DNA of 64,000 bases from CAVYUC01 sp963816685 (GCA_963816685.1 CAWFMB010000016.1:248001-312000), one strand, 5' to 3'. Positions 54,003 through 63,758 are shown, numbered from the stretch's first letter. Program-made: numbers and translations. The notes: a model not told the origin generated them from the sequence alone.

Positions 54003-56178
54003 CTATTTTTCAATAATGACAATTGCTGAAGAAGGTTTCACTGTTATCCCGTTTTTGAAAACCGACTCATCAGGGTTTTCAGGAGTTACATATACCAACC
54101 TGCCAGTGGATTCGGCCAGTTCAAGGTTTACCTTCATTTCATTTTGAAGATCAAAATTTGCAATGACAACAGCCTTTTTACCATTGGATTTATTTTTGAA
54201 AACCGAATAATTCGGATGGATTTGATCCTGAACTTTAACAACAGCTCCCGTTTTATCCTGAAATTCACCATACCACAGGTAATCCTGGTATTCCCCGCGC
54301 AAGGCATCAACTTTTTTCCCGTAAGCAACAGTTAAGGGGAACTCACTCAATTTACCCTTGAAATTTCTTGGTTCATAGCTGATAATAAAATTAAAAAGTA
54401 AGGCCTGATTAACAGTTAAGCGATCGTTGTATCCAACCACCGCGACCATCATGAGTTCATTGGGCGCCACATAACGATGCATAGGAATATAGGCTTTATC
54501 TATCCTGAAATAGGACATGTGGTAACTTTGAAATTGCAAATCCCGGTTACTTTCACCAACCAATAAATAATCGGGCTTATACTTGTTTGCCTGATCATGA
54601 AAAATCTCTTCCAGATATTTATCTCCACCGAAAATAAAGGCCGGTACTTCATGTCCATGCGTTTTGTCGAAACAATAAAAAAAGTCGCCATGATGTTGAT
54701 TTTCATCGAACAACATGCCTGAAGCCCCTAAATCAATGCTTTTTTTAAATTCTTTTGCGACAATATTTCTCCAGGGCTTTGAGTACGGACACATCGGAAC
54801 AAGCCTTCTTGTATTGATATTGTTTAATTGTGTTGCTGTTTGATAAGGATATCCTCTGTACCAGTGAAAATCACCGTAAGGATCTTTTGTTGCATAATTT
54901 ATCAATTCATCTTTAAACCAGCCGGTACTTAAATCAGCCCATGTATATTTATTGAAGAGGACAATCTTAACACCCATATTCTCACAGGTTTTAATTGCAG
55001 CATTCAACTCCTGCCATTTACCCAGCTTCGGCTCAATGTCGTGAGACGGGTTCGAACGGTCCTGACCGCCCAGCGTCCACCCTGTCAGCTGAATAGCTCC
55101 CACATTGTTATCCCTGCACTCCTTGCAATATTCAACCAATTGAGGATAAGTGAAAACAGGGCGGTCTTCGGCAGAAAAAATATGCAGTTGTTGCCAGGAA
55201 TGGACCTTTGTGGCCCATTCAGGTATGGAAAGATCTTTCTTCCAGGTTTTGCGCCACTCTTTGTAAAAACCGGCCCCGGTATGCCAATCGCCAATATAGG
55301 GATTCATTACTATGGGTGACAACTGATATTCCTCATCAGGGTGGATATACGCAAAATGAACAGATGAAAACAGGATATGTACCGGCTCATTGCCAATTGA
55401 ATCTCCGGAAGGAACAGATCCCCCCCAAACTCCTTCGGGAACCTCAACTCCCGGTATTAATTCAAAGGAGAAAGCACATAAATTTTCTGCTGTTGTATCA
55501 TGGTAACCCACATAAATTCCTTTGTCTGCAGCCTGGTATAATCCAAAATTTGCATATTGGGTTTTGTGAAACTGAATGGGGTGATCAATGCCCGAATAAA
55601 AAATATGGCTGCCGAAATAGGGTGATATACCCGTTTTTTGCATGCCGCCTCCATATTCAAATTTCAGCCAGCTGGATTCACTCTTTTTGTCAGGCACAGA
55701 AAAGTCACCGATATACGGCCAGTAAACAGCATCTATGGTAAGACCAGATTGATTTTTTATATTTCCATCGAAAATTATTCCATCAGGTGTTAACCTTACA
55801 TGCCCCTGAAATTCAATATCCAGGTCATTCATAACATCACTGTTCAGCCCTTTCCAGATTAGTGTAAGTGCTGTTCCATCCGACGAGATTTCATAGCCGG
55901 TGAGTTTATGGTTCTTTCCTAAAACAGTATTATCCAGTCTTTCAGGTGTGGGAACCAGCAATCTGAAAGATTGAGCGAGTTCTTCCCGCTGCGCTATCTC
56001 CCAGGAGGCCTGTTTATACAAAAGATAAACCAGCGAGCCGTTTTCCTTATCAAACTCAACTTTTACAACTTCATTTTCAAGTGTTATCGTTTCCGGTTTT
56101 GATGAACCAAATGAGTTCAAAGAAATGAAACATAAAATAACCAGGATACCTGCTATCCATAAACGTATTTTTACTCAT
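54003..56178 (-). CDS. Secreted DUF6259 protein, signal peptide out of frame
   Basis: The main frame (about 705 residues from TTG 56120) has an N-terminal beta-sandwich (about 10-270) and a TIM-barrel-like half with WATKVHSWQQLHIFS, AIQLTGWTLGGQDRSNPSHD, MGVKIVLFNKYTWADLS, DLGASGMLFDENQHHGD and YLLVGESNRD, matching DUF6259. This group is related to retaining glycoside hydrolases; Asp and Glu in FDENQ and GESN are candidate catalytic residues. In frame upstream lies RLWIAGILVILCFISLNSFGSS, a clear signal-peptide core, yet the only suitable ATG (56178) is in another frame. Removing one A from the A5 run (56168-56172) would give MSKIRLWIAG. So the 5' end carries a +1 shift. Confidence 0.8.
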
Positions 56179-56549
56179 AATATAATTTTAAATGAGATTC
56201 AATTCCCCGTCTCAACCCATTGGCCTCTGCTTTCTGAATAATCCGGAGCTTCTGTTCTTTGCTCCATTGATGTCTAACTTTTGTTAAAATTTTACAAAAT
56301 TAAAATGTCAAACCACTTCGCCAATTATATTGCAGACTATTGTGGTACACTGGTTTTCAAAATAGAACCGACAACAGCGGACTTCCAAACAGACAGAAGA
56401 AAGTTGGCCGCTGCGACTTATCACTGCATAACATGCGCTGAAGTTTTTGGCAGGATGTGGCTATATCCCGGCTCCTCATCCGCGTTTTCCGCCACAAAAA
56501 TTTAAAAAAAAAGAGTGAATTTACAGCTGAACGGCCTGTTAATTTTTAT
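56179..56549. other. Intergenic region with unexplained structured sequence
   Basis: About 370 bp. The part 56330-56510 is richer in GC than its surroundings and contains short complementary stretches (GCGGACTT near 56377 and AGTTGGCCGC near 56402) and GCATAACATGCGC. A 74-codon frame here has no family signal. I cannot identify it; a gene-cassette remnant or an RNA is possible but unsupported. Confidence 0.4.
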
Positions 56550-57101
56550 TTATACGGCATTGTCGTATGCAATCTTTAACCATTCAATTACCTCATGGTC
56601 AACATCAGAAAGGTCACTCAGGTTTATTTTGTGGGAACACATGGAATTTGGTTTTTCTGCTTCCAATCTTCCTTTTGGTTCTTGTCCTTTCAAGTTAATT
56701 CCTACTTCAAAGCGTGTTTTTGTTGCAGGGTTGAAAATTGCAAACTGTTTTTTTCTTCTTAAACTCACGTAAGCATTTTTAGGTGCGACTTCTACATCCT
56801 TTCCGAATTTTAAAACCTCAGATAACAACCTTTCGTAAAGTGGCATGAAATGTTCCTTCCCTTTGTACTGTTTTTCAATCAATTCGGCTTTATTCCTGAC
56901 TGAACCAGCATCAGCACCCCGTGATTTCATTGCTACCATATTTGCAAATCCGTGGGTAAAAGAATGTTCTTCTTTTAAAAACTTTATAATTTCTCCATGC
57001 TTCCCAAAGTTTTGTTTTTTTACAATATCAATCCATTGCTCAAGCGTCTTGCCGGTGTTTTTGAACAGATTGTCCATCATCGTTTGTTCTGCTTTATCCA
57101 T
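56550..57101 (-). CDS. DUF4287/DUF5655 protein
   Basis: This 183-residue soluble protein has an N-terminal DUF4287 helix bundle (MMDNLFKNTGKTLEQWIDIVKKQNFGKHGEIIKFLKEEHSFTHGFANMVA) and a C-terminal DUF5655 region (FMPLYERLLSEVLKFGKDVEVAPKNAYVSLRRKKQFAIFNPATKTRFEVGI). Both are of unknown biochemical role and often found together, commonly beside SRPBCC/AHSA1-type proteins. Here the upstream gene, 16 bp away, is such a protein. Confidence 0.88.
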   Translation of the reverse strand: MDKAEQTMMDNLFKNTGKTLEQWIDIVKKQNFGKHGEIIKFLKEEHSFTHGFANMVAMKSRGADAGSVRNKAELIEKQYKGKEHFMPLYERLLSEVLKFGKDVEVAPKNAYVSLRRKKQFAIFNPATKTRFEVGINLKGQEPKGRLEAEKPNSMCSHKINLSDLSDVDHEVIEWLKIAYDNAV

Positions 57102-57117
57102 AGTCTTATCTTTAAAA

Positions 57118-57687
57118 TTATTCCAAATAATTCTTTAGTTTATTGAGAGACATTTCATTTCCGTGAATAAAGAATTTAAGCAAATCAATCCATTGTTGTT
57201 CATTTTTATAACCAGTTCCGTAAATCGTTAGTTTGGTCTGGTTTTCACTCAATTTATAAAAGTCAACAATACTGTATAAATTCTTTTCTTCACCTGTCAC
57301 AAATGCCGGAAAATTCTCATTTAATTCTGCTTGCATTGTAATTAGCTTGTAAGGAATATAATTCAGTATATGATTTACAATTGTGCCCTTGTCACCAATG
57401 GTTGCGGTTGAGTCATAGTGAGATTTTATCGTTCCGTTTATTTTGAAGTCCATTTCTACGACAGGAGTCACCCAGCTTTTCCATCCTTCAGGGGTTGTAT
57501 ATGCATTCCAGACTTTCCCGACAGAGGTATTTATTTTAAATTTGGTTTTTGCGGCCTTTGGAAAATCACCCAGGGCAAACTTCCAGTTGGCATCGAAATT
57601 GGAAATTACACGGCTTTTATCCGGCTGTGCAAACAACATCATGTTGGATAAAATAAAAACGATTGTTACTATTTTTTTTATCATCAT
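57118..57687 (-). CDS. Exported SRPBCC/AHSA1-type domain protein
   Basis: This 189-residue protein has a signal peptide (KKIVTIVFILSNMMLFAQ) followed by a START/Bet v1-like fold: FKINTSVGKVWNAYTTPEGWKSWVTPVVEMDFKINGTI, GTIVNHILNYIPYKLITMQAE, and a long C-terminal helix. SRPBCC proteins bind hydrophobic ligands; most of this type are cytosolic, so export is notable. It forms an operon with the DUF4287 gene. Confidence 0.85.
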   Translation of the reverse strand: MMIKKIVTIVFILSNMMLFAQPDKSRVISNFDANWKFALGDFPKAAKTKFKINTSVGKVWNAYTTPEGWKSWVTPVVEMDFKINGTIKSHYDSTATIGDKGTIVNHILNYIPYKLITMQAELNENFPAFVTGEEKNLYSIVDFYKLSENQTKLTIYGTGYKNEQQWIDLLKFFIHGNEMSLNKLKNYLE

Positions 57688-57845
57688 TGGTTATTTAATT
57701 GGTGAAATTCTCATAACGTTCAGGATAAATTTTCATCCTTCCATTTGTTTTTTCATGCCTGTCGAACAGTCAATTTGTAATCATATTATTTTGATTCATT
57801 GCGGACATATTATGAACCTTAAACAGACAAAGGTACCGTTCCAAA

Positions 57846-59147
57846 TCAATGTTCAATCCTGGTAATGACCCGATGTTTTTTAATAAAATCCGGATCAATA
57901 ATAACTCCGGCTCCCGGACCGGTGGGAACTTTTATTTTCCCATCAATAATCTTCAGCGGGGATGTTGGGCATTCAAAAGGAACATTGGAACTGAGTCCTT
58001 TAAACTCATGGTGACGTCCTGCATTTGGACATACCGAAACAATATGGCTGTTATATATAAATCCCAGACCACCCCCTGACATATGGGGAATAAAAGTTTT
58101 TCCAAATGCTTCCGCCATACGCGCAACTTTAACTGACCGAATCATTCCCCCAAAATAATAATTATCGGGTTGAACAACATCAATCCCATCATTTGCAATA
58201 AGCCAACGAAAATTTGTAAAACTATGATCTTGTTCACCGTTAGCTACAGGTATAGTAAGTTCGTCTGATACTGTTTTAATATCTTGAAAATGATCAAACA
58301 TTACTGGTTCTTCAAAATAACTGTAATTATTTTCTTCCAGTATTCTACCGATTTTTATAGCTCCCTCAACATCGTAATAACCATTTGAATCGGCATAGAG
58401 GTACATGTCTTTTCCATAATGTTCACGAACCATTGGTATCAGCTTTTCAGATTTACCGGGGAGACCGGAATAGTGTATGTCCATAGTATTGTAGTGCATA
58501 TATCCGACTTTGATTTTAAGAGCATTTACATCATATTGAGCAACAGATTCTTTAATACGTGAAAAATGTTCTTTCAGAGGTAACTCCCGGAATTCAGTTG
58601 CTACATATATACCAATTTCTTTATTATGTATTTCTCCAACTAACTCTCCCATTGATTTACCTGCGATTTTTCCAAGCATATCCAGGATGGCAAACTCTAT
58701 TGTAGCTAATGGTATACCTATGGCAATACCATTTAATCTGAAGTTCAGCCTGAAAAACAAAATTCTTTCCAGTATCAAATCAAGGTCACGGGCGTCTTTA
58801 CCAATAAAAAATGGTTGTAGTTTTTCAAGAAAAATTGGAAAATAATTGAACATATCCCCATGAGCAACCGAAATCCCCTCAGCTCCGTCAGTTGTTCTTA
58901 CACGACACAGGTATTTATTTTCATAATGTAGCAATTCAACGCTTTCAATTATGACGGGAGATGTAAATAATTCTCTTTTTAGTACAGGTTGTTTCAAGAT
59001 TTCATCGAGTTTGGAATACCTGTTCTCTATATCCGTTGGGATGTCAGTAACAGTTGATCCTGAGCCGTGGGATGATAAAGGTATGATAGCTGCAGCCAAT
59101 CCACCTGCCAGGGTGGTCGAAATAAATTTACGCCGGTTGGATTTCAT
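57846..59147 (-). CDS. Tat-exported enolase-superfamily (mandelate racemase/muconate lactonizing) enzyme
   Basis: This 433-residue protein starts with a twin-arginine signal (SNRRKFISTTLAGGLAAAII). The enolase-superfamily barrel is evident: KIKVGYM (catalytic Lys pair region), metal ligands Asp in LYADSNGYY, Glu in YFEEPVMF and Glu in VANGEQDH, and a His in FIPHMSGGG. These enzymes abstract the alpha-proton of a carboxylate, acting as sugar-acid dehydratases, racemases or cycloisomerases. A sugar acid is the likeliest substrate given the window's sugar-acid operon, but this gene is far from it. It is transcribed alone. Confidence 0.88.
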   Translation of the reverse strand: MKSNRRKFISTTLAGGLAAAIIPLSSHGSGSTVTDIPTDIENRYSKLDEILKQPVLKRELFTSPVIIESVELLHYENKYLCRVRTTDGAEGISVAHGDMFNYFPIFLEKLQPFFIGKDARDLDLILERILFFRLNFRLNGIAIGIPLATIEFAILDMLGKIAGKSMGELVGEIHNKEIGIYVATEFRELPLKEHFSRIKESVAQYDVNALKIKVGYMHYNTMDIHYSGLPGKSEKLIPMVREHYGKDMYLYADSNGYYDVEGAIKIGRILEENNYSYFEEPVMFDHFQDIKTVSDELTIPVANGEQDHSFTNFRWLIANDGIDVVQPDNYYFGGMIRSVKVARMAEAFGKTFIPHMSGGGLGFIYNSHIVSVCPNAGRHHEFKGLSSNVPFECPTSPLKIIDGKIKVPTGPGAGVIIDPDFIKKHRVITRIEH

Positions 59148-59333
59148 AAGATACTCGTTTATATGATTAGTTGTTTTTCAATATTTTTTACATTCAACCA
59201 ATGTAGCTTAAATCTTTGTAGAATAAAAATGAAATAGCGATTGAAATATAGAGGTATTCAACAAGAAGACAATCATCATTTAAATTAGAGTACAAATCAA
59301 TGTACTACGTATTTTCATTAAACAACAAATAAA

Positions 59334-59721
59334 ATGAACTACTTTCAAGTTTAGGAATAGGCTTTGGTTTAATAGCGTTTCTGAAGCCATTCTGCATGCA
59401 TGTCTTACTGTGGGGTGAATAATAAATTTATAGTGAACACCTACACTGAAAATCGTCCAAAATGGATAATGCCAGTAGCAGTATTTGGATTGCTGATGGT
59501 AGCATATAAATGGTACAGGGAATTAACCACTGATTTTAAATACTCAATTACTATTATAGTAATGTTCTCTCTTACAGCCGTTAAAGCCATTTTGTTTATT
59601 TGATTATAAAAAATTTCAAAAGTGTGTCTCCGGGATGCTAAAAAAAGATAGGGGAAAAAGGATCGTTTTAGTTGATATATTAGCTGCTTTATTTGGACTT
59701 GCGTTAATTGTTTTCCCGTAA
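59334..59721 (+). pseudogene. Broken small membrane-protein gene
   Basis: Joining three frames gives one plausible protein of about 125 residues: SLGIGFGLIAFLKPFCMHVLLWGE, then NNKFIVNTYTENRPKWIMPVAVFG...MFSLTAVKAILFI, then FDYKKFQKCVSGMLKKDRGKRIVLVDILAALFGLALIVFP. The breaks are near 59348 (after ATG 59334), near 59414 and near 59600. The pieces are collinear, hydrophobic in the right places, and separated by only a few bases, so they come from a single gene. I do not recognise a named family. Confidence 0.65.
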
Positions 59722-59890
59722 GTATTTTTATAGAAAAGTCGTTGCCCGTTTAAAAATAAATCAATTTTCGTGATGTGTTGAGATACAGAATCGGGTTATT
59801 TACACGATATAATCTAATACATGTTGGCACATTCCTGGCAGAAATAAAAAATGAGCTACAAAAACATTTGTAACTCACAGATAATCTGGG
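59722..59890. other. Short non-coding region before the tRNA
   Basis: Nothing recognised here; it lies between the broken membrane-protein gene and the 3' end of the leftward tRNA. Confidence 0.5.
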
Positions 59891-59964
59891 TGGAGAATAT
59901 CGGAATCGAACCGATGACCTTTTGACTGCCAGTCAAACGCTCTAGCCAACTGAGCTAATCCCCC
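59891..59964 (-). tRNA. tRNA-Ala (anticodon GGC)
   Basis: The 74-nt minus-strand sequence folds as a standard cloverleaf: acceptor GGGGGAT with ATTCTCC, D arm GCTC/GAGC, anticodon stem TTTGA/TCAAA with loop CTGGCAG (anticodon GGC), and T arm ATCGG-TTCGATT-CCGAT. The acceptor has the G3:U70 wobble that identifies alanine tRNAs. The 3' CCA is not encoded: the DNA reads ACC then C. Confidence 0.95.
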
Positions 59965-59975
59965 GATTTTGGGTG

Positions 59976-59983
59976 CAAATATA
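59976..59983 (-). promoter_or_regulatory. -7 promoter element of the tRNA-Ala gene
   Basis: Minus strand TATATTTG, a perfect TAnnTTTG match ending 11 bp before the tRNA 5' end. Confidence 0.55.
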
Positions 59984-60213
59984 AAAAAAATTACATTTTA
60001 TCTTTATCAAATATCATGAATGGTAAAGTTTTTGTTGTATTTTTAGATGTAAAACCTGAGTACCACTACGTTCATGAACAGTGTTCATAGCAAGTGTGCA
60101 ACTTGATTTATTAAATACAAAAAAATTGATTTGTGAATACCAATTATTTTTTATCTTTAAGCCCCTCAAAAAGGGTTAAAAATTGTACTAAATAAATTTA
60201 AAATAACGATACA

Positions 60214-60903
60214 ATGGAAGTCAAAAAAACATCGAAAGCTGATCTTGAAAACAAAAGGAATACATTCCTGCTGTTAGGATTGGTTGTAGCATTGGGAATT
60301 GCCCTTGTTGCTTTTGAGTGGAACACCAAACCAACAAAAGCAAGTGATCTGGGGAAAATTCAAACCCAGGAAGTTGAAGAAGAAATTATCCCAATCACCC
60401 GTGAACAGGAAGTTAAACCACCGCCACCGCCACCACCACCTAAAGTAGTAGAGGTTTTGAATATTGTTGACGACGATGTGGAAATTGAAGATGAACTTCA
60501 GATCGAAGACACAGAAGCCGATGATGAAACAATTATTGATGTTGCACCGGTAATCGTTGCCGCTGAAGAAGAAGAAGCCGAAGATACACAGGTGTTTTTT
60601 ATAGTTGAAGATATGCCGGAATTCCCGGGTGGAGAACTTGCATTACGTAAGTACATTGCAAACGCTATCAAATATCCTGTAATTGCACAGGAAAACGGAA
60701 TCCAGGGTAAAGTTTACGTTACTTTCGTTGTAGATAAAGATGGTGGAATTTCAGACGCACGAATTGCAAGGGGAGTTGACCCTTCACTTGACAAGGAAGC
60801 CCTGCGTGTGGTTAATGCTCTTCCAAAATGGAAACCAGGAAAACAACGTGGTAAACCGGTTCGTGTATCTTATACTGTGCCGATTAACTTCGTATTGCAA
60901 TAA
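60214..60903 (+). CDS. Energy transducer TonB
   Basis: This 229-residue protein has one N-terminal membrane helix (about 17-37, LLLGLVVALGIALVAFEW), a proline run (PPPPPPPPK, about 70-78), a very acidic middle (EIEDELQIEDTEADDET), and a C-terminal TonB domain (GKVYVTFVVDKDGGISDARIARGVDPSLDKEALRVVNALPKWKPGKQRGKPV). It carries proton-motive energy from an ExbBD complex to TonB-dependent receptors. No exbB/exbD is adjacent. A terminator follows closely, so it is transcribed alone. Confidence 0.93.
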   Translation: MEVKKTSKADLENKRNTFLLLGLVVALGIALVAFEWNTKPTKASDLGKIQTQEVEEEIIPITREQEVKPPPPPPPPKVVEVLNIVDDDVEIEDELQIEDTEADDETIIDVAPVIVAAEEEEAEDTQVFFIVEDMPEFPGGELALRKYIANAIKYPVIAQENGIQGKVYVTFVVDKDGGISDARIARGVDPSLDKEALRVVNALPKWKPGKQRGKPVRVSYTVPINFVLQ

Positions 60904-60924
60904 TTAGATTTTACATAGTTTTAC

Positions 60925-60957
60925 ACTCCTGGCCCAGGTTTGGGTCAGGAGTTTTTT
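60925..60957 (+). terminator. Rho-independent terminator of tonB
   Basis: ACTCCTGGCCC and GGGTCAGGAGT form an 11-bp stem (one mismatch) with a 6-nt loop followed by TTTTT. Confidence 0.88.
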
Positions 60958-61005
60958 ATGAATACACACTCAAATTCCTCCGGACAATAAGTTAAAAATA
61001 CATGT

Positions 61006-62211
61006 ATGATAGAAACTGCTGCTGAAACTGAAAAAGCTGTTTTGGTTGGATTGATTTACAATCAGGACGAAAAACAGGCAATGGAGTATCTTGATGAATT
61101 GGAATTCCTAGCAGATACTGCCGGTGCTGTTGTATTGAAAAAATTTACCCAAAGGCTCGATGTTCCAAATGTATCTACTTTTGTAGGTCCCGGAAAACTG
61201 GAAGAAATTGGAAACTATATAAAAGTAATGGAAGCCGACACCATTATTTTTGATGATGAGCTTTCTCCAACACAGCTTCGAAACATCGAACGTCAGCTGG
61301 AGTGTAAGGTACTCGACCGCACGAATTTAATTCTTGATATATTCGCACGGCGTGCACAGACAGCACATGCAAAAACTCAGGTTGAACTGGCACAATATCA
61401 ATACATGTTGCCGCGGCTTACACGATTGTGGACTCACCTTGAACGGCAGCGTGGAGGTATCGGAATGCGTGGCCCTGGTGAATCACAGATAGAAACCGAC
61501 CGCCGGATTATTCTCGATAAAATTGCCCGTCTTAAAGAACAACTTAAAAAGATTGACAAACAAAAAGCAACACAGCGCAAAAACCGTGGTAAGCTGGTGC
61601 GTGTATCTCTTGTTGGCTATACAAATGTCGGGAAATCGACAATTATGAATGTAATGGCCAAATCAGAAGTTTTTGCTGAAAACAAACTTTTTGCAACACT
61701 TGATACAACAGTCCGGAAAGTAGTGATTAAAAATATCCCTTTTTTGCTTGCCGACACCGTTGGTTTTATTCGTAAACTGCCCCACGATTTGGTTGAATCT
61801 TTCAAATCGACACTGGATGAAGTGCGTGAAGCCGATATTTTGTTGCATGTTGTCGATATTGCGCATCCGGGTTTTGAAGAACAAATTGAAACTGTTAACC
61901 AAACACTGGAAGAGATTGACTCAAATGATAAACCAACAATTTATATCTTCAATAAAATTGATGCGTTTACATTCGTGGAAAAAGAACAGGATGATTTAAC
62001 TCCACGCAACAAGGAGAATATCAGCCTTGATGAATGGAAAAATTCATGGATGGCAAAAAACAATACACCTGCTCTGTTTATTTCAGCAACACAAAAAGAA
62101 AATATCGAAGATTTTAAAAATCTGTTGTACGAAGAGGTGAAGAAAATACATTCCCAACGCTTTCCGTACAACGATTATCTTTATGATACTTCCTGGGAAG
62201 AAGAAGGTTGA
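61006..62211 (+). CDS. hflX: Ribosome-associated GTPase HflX
   Basis: This 401-residue protein has the HflX N-terminal domain (TFVGPGKLEEIG, DDELSPTQLRNIE, DRTNLILDIFARRAQTAHAKTQVELAQYQYMLPRL), the Gly-rich linker GGIGMRGPGESQIETDRR, and a GTPase domain with GYTNVGKST (P-loop), DTVGFIRKLPHDLVESF (switch II) and NKID (guanine specificity). HflX splits stalled ribosomes under stress. Its last 31 bp overlap the end of the convergent gene. Confidence 0.96.
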   Translation: MIETAAETEKAVLVGLIYNQDEKQAMEYLDELEFLADTAGAVVLKKFTQRLDVPNVSTFVGPGKLEEIGNYIKVMEADTIIFDDELSPTQLRNIERQLECKVLDRTNLILDIFARRAQTAHAKTQVELAQYQYMLPRLTRLWTHLERQRGGIGMRGPGESQIETDRRIILDKIARLKEQLKKIDKQKATQRKNRGKLVRVSLVGYTNVGKSTIMNVMAKSEVFAENKLFATLDTTVRKVVIKNIPFLLADTVGFIRKLPHDLVESFKSTLDEVREADILLHVVDIAHPGFEEQIETVNQTLEEIDSNDKPTIYIFNKIDAFTFVEKEQDDLTPRNKENISLDEWKNSWMAKNNTPALFISATQKENIEDFKNLLYEEVKKIHSQRFPYNDYLYDTSWEEEG

Positions 62212-63758
62212 AAATCTCCTTTCTTCTCCGGGCTTTTATCAGTAAGGCAAATGGAATACAAGTCGGTTCGCCTGTCTTTCAGATTTCGCACCGAGCCAAA
62301 GGTATGCAGTTCCTTTAACAGGTCAAGATCGACATCGGCTACAAGAATCATTTCAGTATTTGGTGTTGCTTCCGCTTTAATCCCGGTGGCTGGAAACGGA
62401 AAGTCACAAGGTGTAAATACTACTGCCTGTGCAAATTGGATATCCATATTTTCAACTTTTGGCAGGTTACCTACAGAGCCGGCAATCGCTACATAACATT
62501 CGTTTTCTATAGCACGGGCACGGGCGCAGTATCTTACGCGGGAGTAACCATTTTGCGTGTCAGTAAGAAAGGGCACAAACAGAATGTTCATTCCCTGCAG
62601 GGCAAGAATCCGTGAAAGTTCAGGAAATTCAACATCATAACAAATTAAAACGCCAACAGGGCCACAATCAGTTTCAAATACTTTAATCACATCTCCTCCC
62701 GAAAGTCCCCAGGTTTTTATTTCGTCTGGTGTTATATGAATCTTTTCATATTTTTCATAGGTCCCGTTTCTGCGGCACAAATATCCGGTATTGTACAATT
62801 TGTCATCTTTAACTACCGGAAAACTTCCGGTTACAATATTAATATTGTAGGTAATGGCGAGATTGATAAAACGTTCCCTGATTTGATCTGTATATTCAGC
62901 AAGTTTCCTTATAGCATCTGCATATCCCAGATGGTTATAATCAGCCATCAGAGGTGCATTAAAATATTCAGGAAATAATATAAAATCACTCTTGTAACTT
63001 GCAACTGCATCAACAAAATACTCAACCTGTGTAAAGAGTTCATCGATATCGGAATAAAGCCGCATCTGCCACTGAATTAATCCCAGTCGCACTACCGATT
63101 TGTAACTCACCGCCTTGTCTGTTATTTTCTGATAATAAATGTTATCCCACTGCAACAAAACAGCATATTCTTTTGATTCCCTGTCGCCGGGCATATATCC
63201 TTTCAGCACCTTCTTTACATGAAAATCATTGGAAAGCTGAAAATTTAATGTTGGATCATGAATTTCCTTATATTTTACCTTCTGAATATATTCTTTTGGC
63301 GAAAGTTCAGATGAATATTTATGATAATGTGGAATTCGTCCGCCAAAAACAATTGCCCGCAGGTTTAAGTTTTCGCATAATTCTTTTCGTGCATCGTAAA
63401 GACGGCGACCCAGTCGCAATCCCCGGTAATCAGGCCGGATAAAAACATCAATTCCATAAAGTGTATTTCCTCTGGGATTATGTGTGTTGAAAGTATATTT
63501 GCCTGTTATTTGTTCGTAAGTATGATCGTCACCAAAAAGTTCATATTTTACAATTATAGACAAAGCCGATCCCACCACCACATCATCAACCACAATTGCA
63601 AGTTGTCCTTCCGGAAATAATTGTATCAGCTTGCTGATATCTTTTTTTTCCCAGTGTTCTTCAGGCCAGTTGGCATAAGCTTCCTGCAACGACATACTCA
63701 GTTCTTCGTAATCATTTATTTTCAACTGTCTTAATTCTACTTTTCCTATGTTATCCAT
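62181..63758 (-). CDS. GNAT acetyltransferase fused to carbon-nitrogen hydrolase
   Basis: This 525-residue fusion has an N-terminal GNAT domain (about 1-185; acetyl-CoA loop PDYRGLRLGRRLYDARKELC) and a C-terminal nitrilase-superfamily domain (about 225-510). The hydrolase triad is Glu in ILFPEYFNAP, Lys in KYEKIHITP and Cys in GVLICYDVEFPEL. Such hydrolases cut amides or nitriles; the acetyltransferase half probably acts on the same or a linked amine. The natural substrate is not known. The 3' end overlaps hflX tail to tail by 31 bp, so the two transcripts are complementary there. Confidence 0.93.
   Translation of the reverse strand: MDNIGKVELRQLKINDYEELSMSLQEAYANWPEEHWEKKDISKLIQLFPEGQLAIVVDDVVVGSALSIIVKYELFGDDHTYEQITGKYTFNTHNPRGNTLYGIDVFIRPDYRGLRLGRRLYDARKELCENLNLRAIVFGGRIPHYHKYSSELSPKEYIQKVKYKEIHDPTLNFQLSNDFHVKKVLKGYMPGDRESKEYAVLLQWDNIYYQKITDKAVSYKSVVRLGLIQWQMRLYSDIDELFTQVEYFVDAVASYKSDFILFPEYFNAPLMADYNHLGYADAIRKLAEYTDQIRERFINLAITYNINIVTGSFPVVKDDKLYNTGYLCRRNGTYEKYEKIHITPDEIKTWGLSGGDVIKVFETDCGPVGVLICYDVEFPELSRILALQGMNILFVPFLTDTQNGYSRVRYCARARAIENECYVAIAGSVGNLPKVENMDIQFAQAVVFTPCDFPFPATGIKAEATPNTEMILVADVDLDLLKELHTFGSVRNLKDRRTDLYSICLTDKSPEKKGDFQPSSSQEVS

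Noticed and set aside
56440..56470. Integron attC-type recombination site (GCATAACATGCGC)
   Set aside because: No paired GTTRRRY-type partner or integrase gene could be found, and the folding is weak.
59400..59603. Intact 67-residue membrane protein
   Set aside because: Flanking DNA in other frames continues the same protein on both sides, so this is the middle piece of a broken gene.
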